From: Rhodosporidiobolus odoratus
Taxonomy: Eukaryota; Basidiomycota; Microbotryomycetes; Sporidiobolales; Sporidiobolaceae
DNA: 64,000 bases
Assembly: GCA_034387635.1 (NCBI GenBank)
Contig: JAOANU010000010.1
Location: forward strand, 372,001-436,000
Direction: 5' to 3'
Numbering within the stretch: the stretch's first letter is position 1; each line of letters starts with the position of its first letter. The position numbers and the translations under genes were made by a program. Positions 57,701 to 64,000 of the stretch are shown here, piece after piece. The notes beneath the pieces were generated by a model. It ran no database searches. It was not told where the DNA came from and saw only the letters and a program-made list of their open reading frames with translations.

Positions 57701-60700
57701 TCGCTACCAGACACTCGCCATCGACGAGCTCGAGCCTACCAATCTCGAAACTCTCTTCGGCGCCTACAGCGTCCTCGGCAAGTACCAATTCGGCGGGGCA
57801 ACTCGGTTTCGCAGCCTTCTTCAGTCGCTCGACGCCCTTACTGGCATTCCCGACGCGCTTCTCCAGCAGGAGCCATTCCTGCGCAGTGCCTTGAATGTCG
57901 TGCGCGCTCGTACGCTCAGAGACCTGAAGAGCAGTGCGAGGATTCCGTTACCGGGGTGTTACCAGCTTGTTGGAGTGCCGGATGAAGGTCTGTCTCTGTC
58001 CCGTGACTCTTCTCCTCTACCGCGTCACGCCCTTGCCCTCTTTGCGACGTCCCCTTCGTCTATTCGAGAGGTCGGACAGCTATGCTGACGGGACTTCCGG
58101 GAGCACATCCTCCTTCTGCAGACTCCGTCCTTGCTGAAAACGAGATCTACGCTTGCCTCCGACTCCCCGACAAGCCAAACGAGCTCATCTCCCTCGAAGG
58201 TCGTGTATGTATCACTCGCTCTCCCGTCGTCGACCCTGGCGACATTCGAGTCGTCCGAGCCATCGGCAAATTGCCGGAAGGGAGCGCTTTGAGGATGGCC
58301 GGCTTGGTGAACTGCGTCGTTCTTCCTACGGTTGGCAAGCGGTCTTTTACGTCCATGATGGGGGGCGGCGGTAAGCTTTCCCTGCCTGATGTTCTCGTGT
58401 TCTCGTCTTCGGACGAACCGAAAGCCAACTTTGACCTTCTCAATCTCGCTTCCTCCCGCATTTACGTTCTTCGCTCCTCCCCTCTGATACGGCTTCCCCG
58501 TCTATTTCTGCAGATTGCGACGGCGACGTCTACGATATCATCACCATTGCTGAGCTCATCCCGGAACGAACCGTCGACCCGCGCCCTCATGAGTCACTTC
58601 CGCCCAGAACGATGGATTGCAACGCCAATATCAGCGATGTCGTAAGTTACACGCCCTTCTGTTCTTATGTAGATGCGTCCGCTCTCGTGTCTCGCATAGC
58701 CCCATTTTCGACATTTGCTGACCATGATTCTTCTTCCCTTTCTTTCCCTTTCAGGGAAACCACTTCGTCGAGTACATCAGCAAAGACACGGTCGGCGTCA
58801 TCGCCCTGACCCACCTAATCTATGCTGACTATCAGGCTCAAGGAGGACTATCCCCTATCTGTCAAGGGCTAGCGGACCTATACTCGTGCATTTCCTTTTC
58901 CTCCTCGTCTCTCCCAGCCGAACAAGCTCAATGGCTTGCTTCTTCTTGCAGTCAGGCCGTCGACGCCCCGAAGAAGGGTAACTTTATACCTCGCGAGAAG
59001 ATCCGGAAGAGGCCGAAGGAGAAGCCGGACTTCATGCGCTTCTCCGACTTCGACGTTGGATCGACCCGCGATGGCGAATACTACGAGTCCACGCGCGCTC
59101 TTGGCTACCTCTATCGCGCAATCGATGATAACAGTCTCAAGACTCCTCCAGAGCTCCTCAATCTCGCCGTTACCTTCGACTCGAGCCCTCAGAATCCTGC
59201 CTGGCAGGTTGTCCGGCTTTCAGTCGAGCGGGAGCTCACCAATGCCCTCGACTGGCGGGCCCATCACCTGCTCAACATCTGCTCGAGTCGTTCCGACACT
59301 GTCCTACCCGTCCTCAACACCTTCACCGCCGCTATCAACAACATCTGCATCACCCACTCCCGCGTGCCGACCAGCGGCAGGCCGATATCGGAGGAGGAAA
59401 TCTACGCGGTCACGTCTCTCCTCGAGGGTGACCGTCACAAGGCAGCGAGGGGAGGTCTCGTTGCGAGCATGGCGACCGAGATGTCCTTCCACGTGCGCTG
59501 GCTGGAGAACGAGCTCGGTAAGGTCGATGGAAACGCAGCTCTACAAGGCGCCGAAGAAGAACAGCTCAAGCTGCTCTATGCCGCATGGATCTGTGCGGTA
59601 GAGAAGCTGGACGAGACGGAGTCGGGTGTGAAGACGGCGAGGTGGGTTTGTTTGGCGTTGCTCCTCGAAGCGCTGAGGAGGGATGTGGAACGGAGGGAAT
59701 TGGACTCGTCGCTCGGTCCTCCCAGCTCTGCTCACGCTTCGCCGCCACCGAGGTCGATCCCGCCGCCGCCTTTCTCCCGTATCCCTACCCAGCTGCCCAC
59801 GCCAGCGCCTTCCGATACATGCCCAAGCCCGCAGTATGGCGCGGCTCGTACTGCACCAGCGCTTGGTCCTACTTCGGCACCTCCAATCCCGCTTGCGACT
59901 CGTCCAGTAGGCGCTGCATCTGTTATTCCTACTCCCGCTGTCCCGCCCGCCAGCCCCTTCCCTCAGGCCGCTCAGCCTTTCCCCGAAGCCCCCAGCGTCG
60001 CGGCGCCGCTCTTTGCACCGCCTCAGCAGCAGCAGCAGCGACAGCGCAAACACCAGCCTCGTGCGGCTCTCTCCCCCGCCACCTCCGCCAGTGGTGACGA
60101 TCTCGAGGAGGAAGCCAGAGAAACGGAATCGGCGAAAGCGGATGCACACCTCGCCCGCCTCCCACTTTCGCCGTCCTTCCGCGAGTCGTCGCCGTGGAGC
60201 GTCTCGAGCTACGAGGAGCTCGCTGAAACTTCCGCGTGGTCAGTGCGGCGCCAGGAAGGTCTGGAGGAGGAACAGCTTTTCGCGAATGCGGAAAAAGAAT
60301 ATCGGGAAGAAGAAAGAGTGCAGCAGGGGGACCGCCACATGTTCACAGAGCACCACGGGCGTCGTGTGTACCTATCAGGGGTTTCGAGTTCGCCTGAGGT
60401 ACCGGCTTGTCTTCCGCCCTTCTCACCCTCCCCCGTACCTTTCGCCTCGACTTCACAGCTTCCCCTCTCTCCTCCGCCCGTCGATCTCGTTCATCCACAG
60501 CCTAGAAGGGACCGTCACCCGCCGCCCCAAGCTATCTTGGCCGCATCGTCCGGTCACCACCACCTTTACTCGCTCAGCAACCCAGGCTTCCCACCTGCGT
60601 CGAGCAATTTTGCCCCTTCGCGCGCTTCAATCTCTCCTCCTGAGCGCCCTCCAACGCATCCGCCGACACCTCCAAGGCGGTGGGAGTATTTTCGGGGCGC

Positions 60701-60767
60701 TGGTCCTTTCTGGGCGCACTCCACGGTTTGTTTTCCCTCTTGCTCTGTTCAAACTTCTCGACTTTGA
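54759..60767 (+). CDS. Eukaryotic cellular RNA-dependent RNA polymerase 2 (RNA silencing), 3' end uncertain
   Basis: Second QDE-1/Rdp1/RDR-type RdRP. Exons 54759-56300, 56379-56584, 56673-56831, 56933-57076, 57139-57241, 57334-57487, 57646-57987, 58122-58370, 58514-58641, 58755-58885, 58952 onward; phases are consistent. The start is the ATG in CCATGG at 54759. A Pro/Gln-rich disordered leader of about 120 residues precedes the fold. Core blocks: HYVFLAYSQSGLREGAVWFV, TDGAGTMSLEA, QIRLGGSKGILVLDKH, LNRPLISGLDDLGV, ENEIYACL, the catalytic MGGGDCDGDVY (Asp codon split by intron 58371-58513), VEYISKDTVGVIALTHLIYA, AVDAPKKG. After about residue 1180 a long Pro/Ser-rich tail follows. Unspliced, exon 11 ends at 60767; splicing of 60727-60788 and a further intron could extend the protein to 61591. 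Confidence 0.92.
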
Positions 60768-60788
60768 CTTACCTTCTCCGCATGCAGA

Positions 60789-61591
60789 TTCTGACCAGCA
60801 GTATGTGTTCTCCTTCCGCAAAATCCGACACTCTTGCTGACAATTTCTTCCCTATCTGCGCGCCTCTCTTCGGTTCCCTTTCTGCCCTATCCCGTCTCCT
60901 TCTCGCGACTCTGCCCGCTCTCTCCCTCCCTTCTATATTCACCGACTCACAAAGGCGCTACAAGTCTAACGTCTCGGGTCTCGGCAAACTCGGAAGAATG
61001 GTTGACACCGCTGATGGACGGACCTACCGCGAGGCATGCGGTATCGGCAGACCGTCGACGCCTGAGCACAAGCGGCGTAGGCAGCGAGGTGACCGCAGCG
61101 GCGGAGTAAGAGGGGGAGAATGGGGAGCGATAGGGGACGCGAGACAGAGGACGCAGCAGGAAGGGACGAGGGTGGAACCGTCTTTCGGAGGGCACGTGGT
61201 GGGCAATTGGGGAGTATGGTCAGCGAGCACGCAGGAGCGGGAGCGAAACACTCAGGTTAGTGGAGAGAATCAGGGGGGTTCACCTCCTCATCCCGCCGGC
61301 TACGGCTCCTCATACCGCTCTTCCGAATCTCCCTTCCAACTTCAGGTCCAACCCTCTTTCCAAGCCTCAGCCCTCCAAGCGGCTTCTACCTTCGTAGAAC
61401 ACCCTCCTGCCTTCGTTCTCTCTTCGCCCTATCAATATCAGCGATCCCCTGAATTGGAACACTTTTCTCGCGTTTTCTCCCCGCCTCTTTCCGCCGTTCC
61501 CGAAGCCCGTTCCCGAAGCGTATCCTCCCCCTCTCCCTCACGCACCATTTCACCCGCCGGGGGACCAGCAGCAGCCCGAGTATGGGCATGA
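60789..61591 (+). CDS. Possible 3' exons of RdRP 2 (disordered tail)
   Basis: An open frame with low-complexity, Pro/Ser/Gln-rich protein text (PEHKRRRQRGDRSGG, SPFQLQVQPSFQASALQAA) ends at TGA 61589-61591. A good acceptor (CATGCAG, 60787) and a GTTTGT donor at about 60726 would connect exon 11 to it, but the frame requires another intron (about 60803-60950) whose ends I could not fix. It may instead be a small separate gene. Confidence 0.4.
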
Positions 61592-62236
61592 GAAGCGGTG
61601 GTAGTCACTTGGGACGGCAGCGCTGCCGCCTTCGAGTCGAGGGAGTTATGGGTCGGTCGCGGCGAGGCAGTCCAGAAGAGATGGCTGCACTAAACGAGAA
61701 GTAGCGAGGAGAGGGAAGGGATGGCGGAGCTCGAGTGGTACGTGAGCATGGCGCAGGGAGTTTAGGGATCCGCCTTGCGAGAAAAGCATTATCGTGCTAG
61801 TGACCTGTCCTTTTCTTCGCCCTTCTGCTCCCTGTCTTTCCACTCTGTACGATTCGGTTGTTTGTAGTCCCCACTTGGTTTGTGTGCCGCTTGTCGTTGT
61901 AGTCGTAGTTGTCCAGGAGCAAATAGCCAGTCGCTTTTCTTCTCTTTTTTGATGCTATTTGCTCAATGATCAGCATCATAGCAAGACCGGATCTCCAATC
62001 CCTTACCCGTGACACTGAGGGGCCGGGGATGATCCGCTGAGATTGCAGGCATCCACTCTGCGGCGAAGCCTACGACACGCGCAGAGGGGCGAGAAGGTGG
62101 ACATGAAAGGGAGTGAGGGTGAAAGTCGAAGGCGGGAGCGGGTGAAGGACAGGGGGCGCGACGTTTAGCGGGTGAGTATAGGAACGTCGGGCCAGACGAC
62201 GCCTGGGCGGGTAAGGTGGATATGCTGAAAGTGTGA
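61592..62236. other. Convergent 3' region of RdRP 2 and DAM1
   Basis: A minus-strand frame without stops runs from about 62280 to 61963 in a frame different from DAM1's last exon; judged a chance frame. No gene supported. Confidence 0.45.
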
Positions 62237-63659
62237 TCATGTGGAGACTCTTGAAGGATCGAGGCGATATTGGGCTGAGCCCTGCATACGAGTGAAAGCA
62301 GCCGTCAGCTCATGGTTGGATCTATCAGTAGCGAGCGCGCGCTCCCGGGGCTAGGAACCGGGGGCAAGAAAGGATGTAAGGCTCGTCAATCACACCTTGA
62401 CCAGCGACTTGACGACTACTTTTGCCCGTACTAGCGCGAGCAGAACCTCGTTGATACGAACTTGCGGTATTGTCTGAGCGGGTGCCGATGGCGAAGCGAG
62501 GGCAGCCACAAGATCAGCCACTGCGCGCGAGACGAGGATGAAGGAAAGCGTTAGCGGCAAAATCCATCTTGGGAAGAAGCGAGCTATAGACCGGAATGTA
62601 TACATGAGTGAGAGCCTTACTGGCTAGCCCTGCTGGCTTTTCCTTCAATGCCCACAAGACTCGCTCACATTCTGGTCGCCGGTTTTCGCGGAGGGAGATT
62701 GGGAGAAGTGGTACGATCGGGTCGGCAAAGGCCTGCACGTAATCCGATGCGAAAGATTGTATGCGGCGAATTGTGTCGTCGAGCGAGTAAGGTTGATGAG
62801 GGGGTGTACAAGAGAGGACGGAAAAGAATGGCAAGTGTGGAAAAGATTAGTCTGGTGAGCGGAAGTCACACAATGGACGGGACGGGACCCAACGCACGGC
62901 CATTTCTTCTTTCCGTTTCCTCCCCACCGGCGCTACCTTCCCGCCTCTTCCACCCCTCCCACCCCTCACCGGCAACCCTCCTCGTCCCCTTCCTCGTCCC
63001 GCAGCACTACCCGACCTAAGCGGAGGATCTTCCGCAGAAGACATGAAGGACTCGTCATCGTTCGTGACGAAGGTGGTCTCGTTGCCTGTAGGAGAGCGAG
63101 GTGGAGAAGCCGATCGAGAGAGGTGGTCTTGTTCTTGCTGTTGATGTTGAAGACGGGCGGCTTGTTCAGCCAAGAAGCGGGATTCAGCGCGTTCTTGAGC
63201 GAGGTCAAAATTGTGCTTAGTAGGAGCCTGTAGGTAGAGGCCCAGGTGCGTCAGTGTAAGAACAAAGGACAGCAATTCGCTTCTTCGAGCCGAGGAGAAA
63301 AACAAAGGTATGCTCGGCGGACACGGGAGACGAACCTCCAGAAAGTCGACCGTATACCCATTTGCTCTCAGCCCGAGTAAGAATGCGGCGAATGACTCGT
63401 TGATCTCGCCCAGGTTGTTGCTCATCTCGGTCAAGCGTTCGAAATTGGCGGTAAGATCTGAGACGGCATCGGCCAGTTCTGCAAAGACTGGCGCCAGGTG
63501 AGCTAGTGGCGGTTCTGCTCCTGCTGCGCCTGATTGTGACCGGGAGAGCGAGTGCGAGAGAGAAGCGGTTCGGAGGGATGAGGACGAGAGACGGCGGAGG
63601 GGAGTCGTCGGACGCGAGAGGGAGGACGCTCGAGAGCGCGACGGGCCAGATTGGGCCAT
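62237..63659 (-). CDS. DAM1: DASH/Dam1 complex subunit Dam1
   Basis: Outer-kinetochore protein that couples kinetochores to microtubule ends. Minus-strand exons 63659-63336, 63227-62898, 62732-62621, 62520-62396, 62281-62237; phases close to 311 residues. The Dam1 domain (residues about 50-115) reads APVFAELADAVSDLTANFER, EINESFAAFLLGLRANGYTV, then APTKHNFDLAQ after intron 1. The middle is disordered with a Gly/Arg-rich (RGG-like) stretch (about 62985-62915). A C-terminal helical module (FADPIVPLLPISLREN, PECERVLWALKEKPAGLAMA, PQVRINEVLLALVRAKVVVK, SAQYRLDP) looks winged-helix-like, as I recall for basidiomycete Dam1. Intron 1 is 108 nt and in frame, so retention would not break the protein. 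The C-terminal exons are less certain than the N-terminal domain. Confidence 0.83.
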
Positions 63660-63853
63660 GCTTGTCGTCTCGGAGTCGGTGTTGAGCTATCTTGACTAGA
63701 TCGAAAAGGGGATTCGGAAGAAAACAAAGCCGGAGCGGTACTGTAACGAGTCGCACATATCGACAACCCGTATGCAGAGCAATGAGGCTCGTGCTACGCG
63801 GAGCATGTTAAGGTGGTACTGACCGTCAGCTGCAGCCCTTGTACTGCAGCAAA
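63660..63853. promoter_or_regulatory. DAM1 upstream region
   Basis: Short divergent spacer between DAM1 and a possible plus-strand gene. No motif named. Confidence 0.35.
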
Positions 63854-64000
63854 ATGGGCGCCGTCCTCTTTTCTTTCTCGTCCGTTCTTGCGCGTCTTTT
63901 CGCCGCTCGTACTGCTCGAGGGATCAATGCAATCCGTAAGAACGCTCTCGAAAGATGTCGGCGCGTAGAGGCTCCCCCCGAATCCCTCGCAAGCCCGTTC
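63854..64000 (+). CDS. Possible start of a gene running off the window
   Basis: From ATG 63854 (AGCAAAATGG context) a frame stays open to the window end and reads MGAVLFSFSSVLARLFAARTA, then a basic stretch. The hydrophobic, Arg-containing start could be a mitochondrial or membrane leader. An internal GTAAG at about 63935 could be a donor. Too short to identify. Confidence 0.3.
   Translation, partial: MGAVLFSFSSVLARLFAARTARGINAIRKNALERCRRVEAPPESLASPF

Noticed and set aside
61963..62281. Extended third exon in another frame as a separate small gene ending at 61963
   Set aside because: The alternative junction at 62396/62281 gives KGSAQYRLDP, the better fit to a Dam1 C-terminus. The long frame is Pro/Ser-rich and probably fortuitous.
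62514..62834. Independent minus-strand gene starting at 62834
   Set aside because: It has no ATG and a stop lies just upstream; its conserved part joins DAM1 through a CAG acceptor at 62733.
1..64000. tRNA or rRNA genes, CRISPR arrays, bacterial-type operons
   Set aside because: No cloverleaf with matching A and B boxes, no rRNA text and no regularly spaced repeats were found by eye; the window is eukaryotic.

Overview
The window is nuclear DNA of a GC-rich basidiomycete. Protein-coding genes carry many introns, mostly 55-110 nt, with GTGCGT/GTACGT/GTAAGT-type donors, CTGAC or CTAAC branch points and C/TAG acceptors. The gene set (DASH subunit Dam1, Pik1, Get4, mitochondrial uL22, threonine synthase, Hmt1-type ABC transporter, fungal MCT-type transporters) is fungal. 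Gene style and composition suggest a Pucciniomycotina red yeast (Rhodotorula/Rhodosporidium/Sporobolomyces-like); that placement is inference. Exon models below were read by eye; for the housekeeping genes and the first RNA-dependent RNA polymerase (RdRP) all exon phases close to a whole number of codons.

Layout. 1-4788: a 5'-truncated Ty3/gypsy chromovirus-type retrotransposon, inactivated by a 127-bp tandem duplication in its integrase. 5.1-6.4 kb: decayed member of an F-box/leucine-rich-repeat-like family that recurs six times in the window. 7.0-11.1 kb (-): patatin-type triacylglycerol lipase (Tgl3/4/5 family). 11.35-11.75 kb (-): small protein with a cysteine-packed tail. 12.4-15.7 kb: two F-box/LRR-like genes head to head, one broken, one intact. 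16.1-18.7 kb: THR4. 19.1-23.4 kb: Hmt1-like half ABC transporter. 23.5-26.9 kb: a second head-to-head F-box/LRR-like pair, again one intact and one broken. 27.0-28.1 kb (-): mitochondrial uL22. 28.4-33.1 kb (-): PIK1. 33.9-38.8 kb: RdRP 1, divergent from PIK1. 39.1-45.0 kb (-): two tandem MCT-like major facilitator genes. 45.7-47.4 kb: unknown disordered protein. 48.2-49.6 kb: aldo-keto reductase. 50.1-51.8 kb: GET4. 52.05-52.7 kb (-): unknown small gene. 53.0-54.0 kb: sixth F-box/LRR-like copy, broken. 54.8-61.6 kb: RdRP 2. 62.2-63.7 kb (-): DAM1. 63.85 kb to the end: possible start of another gene.

Together: most of the window is scattered housekeeping genes. The accessory part is (i) two full-length eukaryotic-type RdRPs about 16 kb apart, implying an RNA-silencing pathway, (ii) a retroelement relic of the kind such a pathway silences, and (iii) a fast-decaying F-box/LRR-like family. 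The most notable sequence-level observation is that RdRP 1 reads as an intact 1229-residue protein only if two GC-AG introns, both within about 300 nt of its catalytic motif, are accepted.
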